A stretch of DNA of 64,000 nt from Amanita rubescens (GCA_015039365.1 WION01000022.1:310001-374000); one strand, 5' to 3'. Positions 32,878-43,965 are shown, counted from the first letter of the stretch. Program-made: numbers and translations. The notes: generated from the sequence alone by a model not told the origin.

Positions 32878-34233
32878 ATGGGTTCAGGCGAAATAACAAT
32901 ACCAACCGAAATTTTACATGACATCTTTCATCTTCTTTGCGATGGACCTATCGCTCTCCATGATTTGAAGAACGAATCACACTTCCACGAGTTCCCATGG
33001 GCCGTTGGACAGGTTTGCAGACATTGGAGAGGGGCATTTGTGTCCCACACGCATTTATGGACTTCTTTTGCCCTAAAGCCTGGCGACTTTAACGCCGCTT
33101 ACTTTGTTGAAATGAACCGGCGCGCGGCCATATACCTCGAACGATCTAGAGAGCAGCCTCTCACGATAGTCGTGTTCATGCCGTGTTCAGGCACTCAAAA
33201 ATTTCCTAAAACAGTTTGGAGAATGCTGCTATCGTGCTTGAAACGATGGAAAAAGGCTGATTTGGTGCTGGGGAATGGAGCTGCGCAAGACGAACTCTTC
33301 AGATGCAGAGGGTACATGTCGAGCCTCGAGTCCCTCAAGATGTCTATACCCAATTCCACAGCCCCGAAGAACTTTAACGCATTCAAGGTCACACCGTACC
33401 TAACTGAACTTGATCTAGCCCACAGCGGATACACGACAACATGGCAGTTCCCTTGGGCACAATTGACGAAGCTCAAAATAACAGCGTCCTGCACAGAGTT
33501 CAGCTCCTCATACAGCAATAATCTGTGGGAAGTTCTATTCCAGTTAGAAAATATCGAAGAGTTACATATCCTCACAACCTTCAGACGCATAACGACGCCT
33601 TCCCCCTTTCCCATTATACACCTTCCTGGCCTTCGGCTGCTCGAAATATCCTTAACCTCTGCCATGATGTTCTCCTGGTTCTCTGCACCTCTACTGGAAC
33701 ATCTCCACATACAGAGTGCCGGTAGAGCCAGTTTTCTTCACCATGATCAGCACTACAAGAGAGAACTAACGTCTTTGATCCAATGTTCATCTTGTCGCAT
33801 TCGCCGATTGGTACTCGAGAATTGTAGAACGGAGGAGATGCGCATAGTGATGAAAGTACTGGCGAGCGTCGAAGAGCTCTCCATTATTTACCTAAGTTCC
33901 TTTGCTATAATTCAGGACGTTACGGGACTTGATGGCTACATCTATCTGCCCAAATTGCAAGTACTGCAAGTGACGTGTAAAATTCGGAAGAAAGCGGGGG
34001 CATTATTAGAGCACACGACGACAGTGTTCTCTCGTCTTTTGGAAGCGCGTGGGAAGGGATTGTCCCTTGTAAGCCACGACATTGTGCCACTCGAGAAGTT
34101 TGTCCTCTGGTTGAACTTAAGCTTGCAAGGAAAGTGGCCTGACAAGGTCTTGGAAGTGGTGCACGGTTGGCCGCCCTTTGCTCAAGTTTATGTCAACGGC
34201 TCGGTGCTCGAGCGATTGACTCCATCCCCTTGA
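32878..34233 (+). CDS. F-box protein F (array 2)
   Basis: Single exon, 451 residues, the nearest relative of gene E with long identical runs. F-box: ITIPTEILHDIFHLLCDGP plus GQVCRHWRG. It differs from E mainly around residues 160-170 (a 2-codon gap after SIPNS), around 230-280, and near 375 (KIRKKAGALLEHTT), which suggests that leucine-rich segments vary while the F-box is kept. Flanked by broken SSZ1 copies on both sides. Role inferred as substrate adaptor in a ubiquitin ligase. Confidence 0.9.
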   Translation: MGSGEITIPTEILHDIFHLLCDGPIALHDLKNESHFHEFPWAVGQVCRHWRGAFVSHTHLWTSFALKPGDFNAAYFVEMNRRAAIYLERSREQPLTIVVFMPCSGTQKFPKTVWRMLLSCLKRWKKADLVLGNGAAQDELFRCRGYMSSLESLKMSIPNSTAPKNFNAFKVTPYLTELDLAHSGYTTTWQFPWAQLTKLKITASCTEFSSSYSNNLWEVLFQLENIEELHILTTFRRITTPSPFPIIHLPGLRLLEISLTSAMMFSWFSAPLLEHLHIQSAGRASFLHHDQHYKRELTSLIQCSSCRIRRLVLENCRTEEMRIVMKVLASVEELSIIYLSSFAIIQDVTGLDGYIYLPKLQVLQVTCKIRKKAGALLEHTTTVFSRLLEARGKGLSLVSHDIVPLEKFVLWLNLSLQGKWPDKVLEVVHGWPPFAQVYVNGSVLERLTPSP

Positions 34234-34369
34234 TCTATCCTGATGAGAGCTACTTCAAGAATGGCAGATGCGAGAACTTGGGCTGCTTGTGCATAGTGTA
34301 AATTTACTAGTTTAGAATATTTTTGTACAAAAATTTATTTTCAATCTCAGCAAGAAACACGGTTATCCG

Positions 34370-34880
34370 CCCACGTGGCAAGCAAATTAGCGCTCCCCCG
34401 CCAGTCATCAACTGGGCAACTCATACGCCTCCATCACCGTCCATGTCGCAGAATGTATCGCAAATCAGGACGGCGAAGCGACTGCATTTATTGGCCAGGA
34501 AGTCGTGCGTGCGCCTCGTCATCTGCTCTCTTTTGACCTGGTACTAACGGAGAGATATGCGGGCAGTACATCGAAACCAGGCAAAACTCCATTTTGTGGA
34601 AAATGCTACAAACACGATTCAAGGCTTCTGCGACTTGCTGGGAGCGTCGTATGTCATCCATTTGCGGGTTTGCTCGTGCAACATCCGACGATCCTACTGT
34701 GCTCGTGTGGAAAGTTGAGGTGCTGCAGCCTGCGCCGTCGCCGCTACTGTGACGTCCAATCCATCCACAGTTCAAGCGCTCACGCCTCGCCTAACCCTTC
34801 GGCGGTCGCAACGCTCGCTTCTGAGCCGGTGACTGCGACGCGAAACATCACCCTCCTAGAAGCAACGGCCCTCTTCTCTC
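34370..34880 (+). pseudogene. Broken SSZ1 5' fragment, copy 2
   Basis: The longest SSZ1 relic. It covers exon 1 (with deletions), the intron, and exon 2 up to the Ser/Pro-rich insert (matching APSPLPQSVTSNPSTAHAS and TATRYITPLEATTLF of the intact protein), then is cut at about 34880. Several frameshifts, for example after the GASYV/GVSYA position. Confidence 0.82.
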
Positions 34881-36307
34881 AGTCCCACATTGTCGTCGGT
34901 CAGCAGCATATATATCCCCTTCCCTCCGATCACGTCCACCACAAATGTCGTTCAGCAGTTGCTGAAAATGGACAAAGCATGACAAGAACGAGGAAGTCGT
35001 GAAATTGGCACACTGAATTGTTGTTGCAGCGGGAGCAGTCACGTCAACCGTTTCTTCTTCAGCTACAGAATAAGATGATGACAGGACACGAGAAAATGAA
35101 TTCTGTGTTGACTCCCTCGTATCCGCTATATCGCCTTTTCCCGCACCGACACCTGCAGAGTCACGGCCAACGCTACTCTTGATGTGGGGAGGCGCGTCGT
35201 TTGGGACGAGTTGCATGTACGAGGCGATCCAAATATACTGGTAAGTGTCGAACATTGATTAAAAAGGTTTTCGTAGTGTTTAATTAGTTTTATAGGGAAA
35301 GAGTTACGAAAGGTGGTGACCGGTTGTCATGTGTTCATCCTGCGCCGTCTGAGAAATAGGCTATTAAGAAGTTGGAAAGTGGGATCCGACAGTCACCATA
35401 GGCTTTACGGTGAGTGTTTGTCTTTTCATTCAATTTAGAGATTTTACATATGTACTTACTGAGCTACACAGATTCAATGTGCATCTAGAATGTTTCGGTG
35501 CAAGTTCAGGACGACGTTCAAGTCAAGGGGCGTTCCATATACAGGAGCCACCCTCTCCCCCACTTCGTATACTACCACCGTCACCAAAGTATCAACATAG
35601 GCGGCAGTCCCTCAACATCTCCCCTTTTTCCGAGTATCACTCCTACAAATCCCGAACCACCCCCCCATTGTAGACTCTCCATCCGTACCGACGGAAGCGA
35701 CGAAGAATAAATACACTGACACATGCACTGTCCCTATCTCTAACATCTCGTCCTCGCCTTCGTCATCCCACCCTGCTCAAAATTCGAATAACCCAAACAA
35801 GCCACTGCAGACGCAGACATACAAGCAAAAATCACCATGGTTCTAACCATCCGACAGTCCTTCAGACGCTCCTGCAATCATTATATCGCCTCAAGCACAT
35901 CCACCACTCGATGCCATTCAGCCGGTGCTCATACCCCCTCCGCCACCAGCCATTGATGACTAGGACATACAGGTCATCTTCCCAGCAGCTGCCGACTCAT
36001 CAACTGTTCCATCTTCAACCACCTCCGTTGTGGATACTGTTATGCTAGGCGATGAAAAGAGTGCTGGCGTTGACGCGACAACATGCGAGGAAAACAAATG
36101 TACACAAACAAGTAAACAAATGTACACACGTTAACAATTCGGAGTTGTCTGACTTGTGTGCCAATACCTTCGCCCATACACGAACGCTAGCATAGAACTA
36201 CTCCTCAGATATCTCCTCCACCAATTTTCTAGAAACCTCGTCGGGTGAAATACTCCACGTCGAGAGGCAACGTGCCGCAAACTCTCTGCTTACTAGTAGC
36301 TACCAAA
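34881..36307. other. Intergenic, no gene seen
   Basis: Contains Pro/Ser-rich open frames around 35410-35710 (PPSPPLRILPPSPKYQ) that are short, lack a clear start or splice context and have no relative in the window. The last about 130 nt resemble the upstream regions of the other array-2 F-box genes. Confidence 0.45.
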
Positions 36308-37669
36308 ATGAGTTCCGAAATAACAATACCAATCGAAATCTTAAGCGACATCTTTCACCTTCTTTGCGATGGACCTATCGCTCTCGATGATTTGAAGAAC
36401 GAGTCACACTTTCACGAGTTCCCATGGGCCGTTGGACAAGTTTGCAGGCATTGGAGAGGGGTATTTCTGTCCTATACGCATTTGTGGACCTCTTTTGTCC
36501 TAAAGCCTGGAAATTTTAACGCTGCTTATTTTGTTGAAATGAACCGGCGCGCGGCCATATACCTCAAACGATCTGGACGGCAGCCTCTCACCATAGTCGT
36601 GTTCAACACGCCGTGTCCAGGCACTCCAAAATTTCCTATATCAGTTTGGAGAATGCTACTATCGTGCTCGAAGCGATGGAAAAAGGCCGAGCTGGTGCTG
36701 TGGCAACGAGCCGCGCGGAACGAACTCCTCAGATGCAGAGGGTACATATCGAGTCTCAAGTCCCTCAGGATATTTATACCCAATTTCACAGAGGAGCACA
36801 ATGACGCATTCGAAGTCGCACCGCACCTAACTGAACTTGATCTAGCCCACAGCAGATACACGACAACATGGCAGTTCCCTTGGGCACAATTGACGAAGCT
36901 CAAAATAACAGCGTCCCGCACAGAGTTCAACCACTCCTACAGCAATAATCTGTGGGAAGTTCTATTCCAGTTAGAAAATATCGAAGAGTTACATATCCTC
37001 ACAATCTTCAGACGCATAACGCCACCTTCCCCCATTCCCATTATACGCCTTCCTGGCCTTCGGCTTCTCAAAATATCCTTAACCTCTGTCATGATGTTCT
37101 CCTGGTTCTCTGCGCCTTTACTGGAACATCTCCACATACGGAGCGACAGTGCCAGTTATCTTTACCATAATCTGCCCTACGAGAGAGAACTAACGTCTTT
37201 TATCCAACGTTCATCTTGTCATATTCGCCGATTGGTGCTCGAGAATTGTAGAACGGAGGATATGCGCATAATGATGAAAGCACTGGTCAGCGTCGAAGAA
37301 CTCTCCATTAAGGACCCAGGTTCCCTCGCTATAATACTGGACGTTACGGGACTTGATGGCTACATCTACCTGCCCAAACTGCGGGTACTGCGGGTGGCGT
37401 GTGCTGTTCCCGGGAGGGTTTTTTTAGCGAACACAGTGACAGAATCAGAGAAAGCAGTGATATTATTTTCTCGTCTTTTGGAGGCACGGGGGAAGGGATT
37501 GTCCCTTGCGAGCCACGGCATCGTGCCGCTCGAGAAGTTTGTGCTTCGGTTGACCTTGTATGGAAAGTGCCCCGACAAGGTCTTGAAAGTTGTGCTCGGT
37601 TGGCCGTCCTTTGCTCAAGTTTATATCAGCCCCTATCCTTATGAGGCCGCTTGTACCGACCAGTCATAG
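36308..37669 (+). CDS. F-box protein G (array 2)
   Basis: Single exon, 453 residues. F-box: ITIPIEILSDIFHLLCDGP with FPWAVGQVCRHWRGVFLSY. The ATG at 36308 aligns with those of E, F and I; the frame is open upstream but without a conserved start. Compared with E it carries changes in the LRR part (IFIPNFTEEHNDAFEVAP) and a longer insert near residue 375 (FLANTVTESEKAV). The leader has AACGTGCCGC instead of CACGTGCCGC. The C-terminus ends VYISPYPYEAACTDQS. Likely SCF adaptor. Confidence 0.88.
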   Translation: MSSEITIPIEILSDIFHLLCDGPIALDDLKNESHFHEFPWAVGQVCRHWRGVFLSYTHLWTSFVLKPGNFNAAYFVEMNRRAAIYLKRSGRQPLTIVVFNTPCPGTPKFPISVWRMLLSCSKRWKKAELVLWQRAARNELLRCRGYISSLKSLRIFIPNFTEEHNDAFEVAPHLTELDLAHSRYTTTWQFPWAQLTKLKITASRTEFNHSYSNNLWEVLFQLENIEELHILTIFRRITPPSPIPIIRLPGLRLLKISLTSVMMFSWFSAPLLEHLHIRSDSASYLYHNLPYERELTSFIQRSSCHIRRLVLENCRTEDMRIMMKALVSVEELSIKDPGSLAIILDVTGLDGYIYLPKLRVLRVACAVPGRVFLANTVTESEKAVILFSRLLEARGKGLSLASHGIVPLEKFVLRLTLYGKCPDKVLKVVLGWPSFAQVYISPYPYEAACTDQS

Positions 37670-37912
37670 GGTACATTTAGTTTAGAATTTTTCCGTACAA
37701 AAAATGCTATCATCATCAACTGGCGTAGGAACCATCCCCCCCGGATCCTTCTTTCCCTTTTTTCTCGACCCGAAAGCCCTCGCCAAACTTCAGGAGAATC
37801 ACCTCAAGCGCATTGCTCGTATGAGCTACGGCTCTTTCTAGTCCGGAGGCGATAGACCGGGACATCCGCACCAGTTTGCCTCCCCATTTCTAGTGAGCGT
37901 AAGGCCCCTCGA

Positions 37913-38031
37913 GCCACTGTCCCTTCTCGACGCTCAGCCCTTCTCCAAGCCGCCAAAGATGCTTCAGTTCCCGTTTTGCAGCCGCTCTGACGACTCTCTC
38001 TCTCCAACATGGTCACCCTCCAAGCCTTAAA
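37913..38031 (+). pseudogene. Broken SSZ1 fragment, copy 3
   Basis: Matches the part of intact SSZ1 exon 2 coding for PSQRSALLQAAKDASVPVLQ and the following ALTTLSPTWSPS, with a deletion between. Short and out of frame. It lies between genes G and H, keeping the alternation F-box/SSZ1 fragment. Confidence 0.7.
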
Positions 38032-38323
38032 GACTGGACGCAAGGCCCAAACGACTCTCTAACAATTCGATGCAGGGCCGACGAATGCAAGGAGGCCATC
38101 CACATGATCAGAAAAGAATGCCGAGTAAAAATGGATCAGCCAATGGCAGCGAGGAAAACAAATGTACACAGGCGCCAAATATAACTCTGCCCTGTCTATT
38201 CGTTTACCATCAGCATAGTATTGCGCCACTCAACTATCCCCACCACCACCAAATATCGAACGGTTTTGAAAATCCTTTTACTTTTCCGTCAAGTAGTACT
38301 GCCCTTCGTGGTCGAGGGGCTGA

Positions 38324-38330
38324 CACGTGC
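38324..38330 (+). promoter_or_regulatory. CACGTG before F-box gene H
   Basis: CACGTGC, 19 nt upstream of the ATG; the GCCGCG extension of the other copies is lost here. Confidence 0.3.
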
Positions 38331-38348
38331 CTACCTCGTGTTGACAGC

Positions 38349-39794
38349 ATGAGTTACAAGATACCAACCGAACTCCTAGGGGACATTTTTCATCTTCTTT
38401 GCGATGAGCCTATCGCTCTCCATGTTTTGAAGAACGACCCACGCTGTGTTGGGTTCCCGTGGGCCGTTGGACAGGTTTGCAGCCACTGGAGGGTGGCGTT
38501 TCTGTCCAACCCCCATATATGGACCTCTTTCTCCTTGTGGTCTGGAATCTTCAGGCCCACTTACTTCATCGAAATGAACCAGCGCACGGCCATGTACCTC
38601 GAACGGTCTGGACAACTGCCCCTCACCATAACTATTTCGATATCGTCTCGGAGATCCGATCGGTTTCCTAAGACGGTTTGGAAAATGCTATTGTCATGCA
38701 TGGAACGATGGAAAAGGGTGAATTTGGTGGTGATGAGGAGTGGAGTTGTTTTGAATGATCTCCTCAGATGCAGAGGACGCATGTGGAGTCTCGAATCTCT
38801 CAGGATTTCCACCTCCACTGCCCGGAGTAACTACGACGCATTCCAGGTTGCGCCGCTCCTTACCGAACTTGATCTAGCATGCTCCGCAGACGCTGTGACA
38901 TGGCAGTTCCCTTGGTCACAATTGACGAAGCTACGAATTGAACCAAACTGTAATTATTTCACACAAACCCATAATCCATTCGGCTTTCTATCCCAGCTAC
39001 AAAATATTGAGGAGTTACACGTCGCTGCACGAGGCTTTATTCCCCCAAGGGCTATTTCCCCCATTCCGAATTCAGTTATACGCCTTACTCGCCTCCGATT
39101 TCTTGAAACAAGCTTGGACTTTCCCGGGATATTCTCTTTGATCACCGCCCCTTTACTGGATCGTCTCCACATATACAGGTGTTGTCCCTCTTACGGGCTA
39201 GAATCATTCGAGAATGAATTCATATCTATGATCCATCGTTCATCCTGTCACATTCGCCAATTGAGACTCCAATATCTCGGAGCTGCCGAGATATTCATAA
39301 CATCGAAAGCCACACTGACTGGCACCGAAGAGATCCTCATTACATTATCAAGCGAGGACTTGCCATGGTTGGCATCGCTTAACGACAGCACCCTCCTGCC
39401 CAAGCTACGGGTATTGCAGCTGAAGTGCTGTTTTCATAGATATGAGCAGATTCACCGTAGTATGAAAGTAATATCTGATCTCTTGGAAGCACGGGGGAAA
39501 GGATCGGCAGGTGCGAGACGCGATATCGTGCTGCTTGAGCGATTAACGGTTTGGTTGGATTTGCCCTCCCACACCGGACGGACTACCGATGCTATCTGTA
39601 ACGATGTCCGACTCTTGGAAGTGATTCGCGGTTGGCCGTCCTATGCCGAAGTTCATATCAAGCGCTCGGTGCTCACCGACGAAGAGGTCTTGGAAGTGGT
39701 GCACGATTGGCCGCCATCTGCTCAAGTTTATATCTACGGCCCGCGATTGACTCTATCCTGGTCTGGTTACCGTAAGAGCGGATGCGAGAACTAG
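38349..39794 (+). CDS. F-box protein H (array 2, most divergent)
   Basis: Single exon, 481 residues from the ATG at 38349; the frame is open a further 93 codons upstream, but that part overlaps promoter-like sequence. F-box: KIPTELLGDIFHLLCDEP and FPWAVGQVCSHWRVAF. It is clearly more divergent than the other four copies. The C-terminal motif is present twice, first as LLEVIRGWPSYAEVHI and again as VLEVVHDWPPSAQVYI, a small internal duplication that makes it about 30 residues longer. Otherwise the same LRR-like body and presumed role. Confidence 0.87.
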   Translation: MSYKIPTELLGDIFHLLCDEPIALHVLKNDPRCVGFPWAVGQVCSHWRVAFLSNPHIWTSFSLWSGIFRPTYFIEMNQRTAMYLERSGQLPLTITISISSRRSDRFPKTVWKMLLSCMERWKRVNLVVMRSGVVLNDLLRCRGRMWSLESLRISTSTARSNYDAFQVAPLLTELDLACSADAVTWQFPWSQLTKLRIEPNCNYFTQTHNPFGFLSQLQNIEELHVAARGFIPPRAISPIPNSVIRLTRLRFLETSLDFPGIFSLITAPLLDRLHIYRCCPSYGLESFENEFISMIHRSSCHIRQLRLQYLGAAEIFITSKATLTGTEEILITLSSEDLPWLASLNDSTLLPKLRVLQLKCCFHRYEQIHRSMKVISDLLEARGKGSAGARRDIVLLERLTVWLDLPSHTGRTTDAICNDVRLLEVIRGWPSYAEVHIKRSVLTDEEVLEVVHDWPPSAQVYIYGPRLTLSWSGYRKSGCEN

Positions 39795-40090
39795 TTTAGA
39801 TTTTTTTTTCGTACAAAAATTTCAATCTGAGAGTAACGGGATCGAAGCGAGCGAAAAGATAAAATGAGCTGTTATCGGCGAAAGGGTCGAATTTATATGG
39901 GCGCGGAAGTAACAAACAAATGGCTGAATTCAGAATCATCGGATTCGGAAGTTCTTCAAGTTCCCATTCCCGTTTGACTGGTTCTGGTTTGCCAATACCT
40001 GCGCCCATATGCGAACGCCAGCATAGAATTGCTCCTCAGACATCTCCACCAAATTTCTAGGTTAGCCGTGGACTTAGCCTTCGCGCCCAC

Positions 40091-40101
40091 CACGTGCCGC
40101 G
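40091..40101 (+). promoter_or_regulatory. Conserved CACGTG block before F-box gene I
   Basis: CACGTGCCGCG, followed by a purine-rich CAAAA and the ATG 5 nt later. Confidence 0.4.
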
Positions 40102-40106
40102 CAAAA

Positions 40107-41456
40107 ATGGGTGTGGACGAAATAACAATACCGACCGACGTTTTATACGACATCCTTCATCTTCTTTGCGATGGACCTATCGCTCTTCATGATTTGAAGA
40201 ACGATTCACACTTTCACGAATTCCCGTGGGCCGTTGGACAGGTTTGCAGGCATTGGAGAGGGGCATTTGTGTCCTGCACGCATTTGTGGACCTCTTTTAC
40301 CCTAAAGCCAGGCCACTTCAACGCCGCTTACTTTGCTGAAATGAACCGGCGCACGACCATATACCTCGAACGATCTGGACAGCGGCTTCTCACCATAGTC
40401 GTGTCCATGCCTTGTTCAGGCACTGAACGATTTCCTAAAACAGTTTGGAAAATACTGTTATCGTGCTTGACGCGATGGAAAAAGGCCAATCTGGTGCTAG
40501 GGGATGGAAGTGCGCTAGACGAACTCCTCAGATGCAGAGGGTTCATGTCGAGCCTCGAGTCCCTCAGGATGTCTATACCCGATTCCCGAGCCCTGAAGCA
40601 CTATAATGCATTCGAAGTCGCGCCGCACCTAACTGAACTTGATCTAGCCCACCCCGATTACACGCCAAAATGGCAGTTCCCTTGGGCACAATTGACGAAG
40701 CTAAAAATAGAGACGTCCTGGAAAGAGTTTGACTTCGGGAACAATATATGGGGAGTTCTATTCCAATTAAACAATATCGAAGAGTTAGCCATCATCACAA
40801 CCTCCCACTTCCCAGGCCCTCTTTCCCCACGTCTCGTTATACTTCCTTGTCTTCGGCTTCTTGAAATCACCTTAGCCTTTGCCAATATGCTCTCCCTCTT
40901 CAATACGCCTCTACTGGAACATCTCCGCGTACATGGATATATCAATCCGGCCTACGATCATTTTTACGATCATCAGCCCTACAGGAGAGAAATAACGTCT
41001 TTAATCCAACGTTCATCTTGTCACATTCGCCGATTGACATTCGAGGACTGTACAATGGGGGAGATGCGCATAATAATGAAAGCACTGGCTAGCGTCGAGG
41101 AGCTCTCCATCAATTCCCCAAGCTCCTTTGCTATATTACAGGAAGTCGCTACGGGACTTGGTGGCTACATATACCTGCCCAAACTGCGGGTACTGCAGGC
41201 AACGTCCCAGTGTAATGTTCGTGGGAATCAAGTTGTAAGGAACGCCGTGACAGGATTAGAGGACGTGATGACAGTATTTTCTTCTCTTTTGGAGGCGCGG
41301 GGGAAGGGATTGTACCTTTCCAGCCAAGACATCGTGCCGCTCGAGAAGTTTGTGCTCCGGTTGACCTTGCGAGGGAAATGCCCCGATGAGGTTTTGGAGG
41401 TGGTGCACGGTTGGCCGTCTTTTGCTCAAGTCTATATCACTCGCCCTAGCAATTAA
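40107..41456 (+). CDS. F-box protein I (array 2)
   Basis: Single exon, 449 residues. F-box: ITIPTDVLYDILHLLCDGP then FPWAVGQVCRHWRGAFVSC. LRR-like units are recognisable (LTELDLAHPDY, NIEELAII, LPCLRLLEI), and the C-terminus VLEVVHGWPSFAQVYI is complete. It is the array member nearest to intact SSZ1 and, with it, probably reflects the original gene order before duplication. Presumed SCF substrate adaptor; substrate unknown. Confidence 0.89.
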   Translation: MGVDEITIPTDVLYDILHLLCDGPIALHDLKNDSHFHEFPWAVGQVCRHWRGAFVSCTHLWTSFTLKPGHFNAAYFAEMNRRTTIYLERSGQRLLTIVVSMPCSGTERFPKTVWKILLSCLTRWKKANLVLGDGSALDELLRCRGFMSSLESLRMSIPDSRALKHYNAFEVAPHLTELDLAHPDYTPKWQFPWAQLTKLKIETSWKEFDFGNNIWGVLFQLNNIEELAIITTSHFPGPLSPRLVILPCLRLLEITLAFANMLSLFNTPLLEHLRVHGYINPAYDHFYDHQPYRREITSLIQRSSCHIRRLTFEDCTMGEMRIIMKALASVEELSINSPSSFAILQEVATGLGGYIYLPKLRVLQATSQCNVRGNQVVRNAVTGLEDVMTVFSSLLEARGKGLYLSSQDIVPLEKFVLRLTLRGKCPDEVLEVVHGWPSFAQVYITRPSN

Positions 41457-41924
41457 CTCCAGAGAGAGTCCCTTTGTTTGCCACGCTATCTTGATATGAG
41501 AGTAGTGGATATTGTGTACGAATAACGAGTAGCGAGAACTAGGACCCGACTACCTGTATACTTTTTTTTGTACAAAAAATTCAGTTTCAAGGCCCACGGT
41601 TCGCCGTCCCAATTTGCGATACATTCTGCGGTGTGGGTTGATGCCAGAGGAACGCGAGATGGTATGTTACGTGTGGTTGACCAAGATTTTCGGTGGTTAC
41701 CTCGCAGCCGTCCAAGATTCCTTCTTGAACGATAAGCGCGAGGTGTCGTCATGGATCCGGTGGTACCTGACAAAAAAGGAAAGGACGGTTAGATTCGGAG
41801 GGCGTCTAGGAAGTAACTTACCTATCCCCAGAAAGTGCTGACTAGCGGCAACCGATAGTGAGTGTGACGATCGGTCACTAACTCATCTGCTTCACGTGAC
41901 ATACAAATTTTGACCGCCTCCACG
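41457..41924. other. Intergenic between F-box I and SSZ1
   Basis: No gene. The sequence just before the SSZ1 start (TTCACGTGACATACAAATTT) holds another CACGTG, which could serve SSZ1; part of this leader is preserved in the relic at 31955. Confidence 0.4.
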
Positions 41925-43904
41925 ATGAGCGCTCTCCCGCCAGTCGTCGGCATCAACCTGGGCAACTCGTACGCCTCCATCGCCGTCTTCACAAAGGAGC
42001 GCGTCGCAGAATGTATCGCAAACCAGGACGGCGAACGCCAGATCGCGTGCGCGATTGCGTTTATTGGCCAGGAAGTCGTGCGTGCGCCCTCGTTATCTTT
42101 TCTCTTTTGATCTGGTACTAACGGAGAGATATGCGGGCAGTATATTGGAAACCAGGCAAAGCCTCATCTTGTAAAAAATGCTAAAAATACGATTCAAGGC
42201 TTCCGCGACTTACTGGGAGTGTCGTATGCGGATTTACCTCGTCCATTTGCGGGTATGCTCGTGCCACATCCGGACGATCCTACTGCGCCCGCTTGGAAAG
42301 TTGAGGTGCTGCAGCCTGCGCCATCGCCGCTACCGCAGTCTGTGACGTCCAATCCATCCACAGCTCACGCCTCACCTAACCCTTCCGCGCTCGCAACTCC
42401 CGCTTCTGAACCAGTGACTGCGACGCGATACATCACCCCCCTAGAAGCAACTACCCTCTTCCTCCGCTCTCTAGCGAAATCTGCGGAAGACTTTCTCGGA
42501 AAATCATTGACTGGGGCTGTCGTCACCGTCCCAAGTTCTTTTACCCCCTCTCAACGCTCAGCCCTTCTCCAAGCCGCCAAAGACGCTTCCGTTCCAGTTT
42601 TACAACTGCTCGATGAAGCAGGCGCAGCTGCCCTGACGACCCTCTCTCCAACATGGTCACCCTCCAACCCGCTCCCACAAGACCGCACGCAACTGATCAT
42701 CGACGTCGGTCACTCATCCACGACGCTAACCCTCCTCTCCCTCCGCGCAGGACTCATCCTCCCCTTATCCAGCACCACCCAACCCATCGGAGGGCACACC
42801 CTAGACTCACTCCTCCTAAAACACTTTTGCACTGAATTCACTAAAAAGACCAAAACGCCCTTGGATCCAAAAGACCCTTCCGACGGGCGGTCGATCCAAA
42901 AACTCTTGCTGGCGTTGGAACATACCAAACGGACGATATCGGCTTCTTCAGGTACCGCTGCTTCGTTGTCCATCGAGTCGCTCAAGGCCGGAATCGATTT
43001 TACGACGACGATTAATCGGATGAGGTTTGATCTCCTCGCGAGGCCGTTTTATACCTCCATCTCCGCCGCTGTGGCATCGCTTTTGGAACAGGGCGGTGGT
43101 CCGTCTTCTTCTTCTTCTTCAAAGGTGGTGGATGTTACGACTGTGGACGAGATTGTGTATGTGGGTGGGACGGCGAGTTTGCCTGGGTTGGATGAACATT
43201 TGATGGTTGCGTGTGGGTTTAAGGAAGAGGTTGAGGATGCGTTTAAGAGGGGGGATGTGGTGGGTGGGGGTGTTGGGGACCCTACGACTGTTCTTAGTCG
43301 GGGGTGTGCGTATCAGGCGTTGTTGGTGAATGAGTTGGTGCAAGGGGAGGAGAAGGATTTGTTGAAGGCGTTTGAGGAGGGTCAAGGAAATGGGGCGAGT
43401 AAAGAGGTGTCTGTGACGAGTCGGACGGTTGCGTTGGTTTTCCCGTCTGCGGCGGGAGCGAGAGCGGAGAATGGGACTGCGAACGCGAACAAGTCGTTGG
43501 TGGACGAGTTGACAAAATCTGCTGGGGGGACGTATATCCCGCTCATACTCAAGGAGACGCCTCTCCCTGCGCGGAGGGTGTTGGATCTTTCTTTGGTCAT
43601 TCCGGCTGACCATGGTTCGAAAGTTGTGATGGAGGTGTGGGAGGTTGAAGAAGATATCAAAATTGAAAAGAGGAAGCCTTTGAAAGATATTGATGAAGAT
43701 GAAGAGGAGGAAGAAGAGGAAGAAGAAGTCAAGCACGATATCGTGAATAAAATGAGTTTGTTGGGTGTTTTGGAGTTGGCGGTGAAAGGCAAACGTGGCG
43801 GTGGTGCTGTTTTGGTTAACGTGAGTGCGGTACGGAGTTTAGAGGGTGGGTTGGTTGTCGAGGCGAGTCAGGCAGGAAACGGGAAAGCCTTGCTACAGAT
43901 CTAG
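41925..43904 (+). CDS. SSZ1: Hsp70-like ribosome-associated protein, SSZ1 type
   Basis: Exons 41925-42077 and 42141-43904 (63-nt intron); 638 residues. Hsp70 nucleotide-binding features: VVGINLGNSYASIAVF (phosphate loop 1), DGERQIACAIAFIGQE, TVPSSFTPSQRSALLQAAKD and LLDEAGAAALT, IIDVGHSSTTLTLLSL (phosphate 2), and DEIVYVGGTASLPGLDEHL (adenosine pocket). The loop-1 sequence lacks the DLGTT of canonical Hsp70, and the C-terminal part is not a normal substrate-binding domain, as expected for SSZ1, the partner of zuotin in the ribosome-associated complex. A Ser/Pro/Ala-rich insert (about residues 100-130) and an acidic run near 570 (EDEEEEEEEEEV) are extra to the yeast protein. Broken 5' copies at 31955, 34370 and 37913. 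Confidence 0.86.
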
Positions 43905-43965
43905 TCCTAGCCAATCATAGAAGAGATCCGTCCTAGCCAATCATCACTAATTTCCCACGCCCAAC

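Noticed and set aside
42653..43792. Long overlapping frames on both strands inside SSZ1
   Set aside because: They are shadows of the biased codon use and the acidic repeat of SSZ1 exon 2; no domains.
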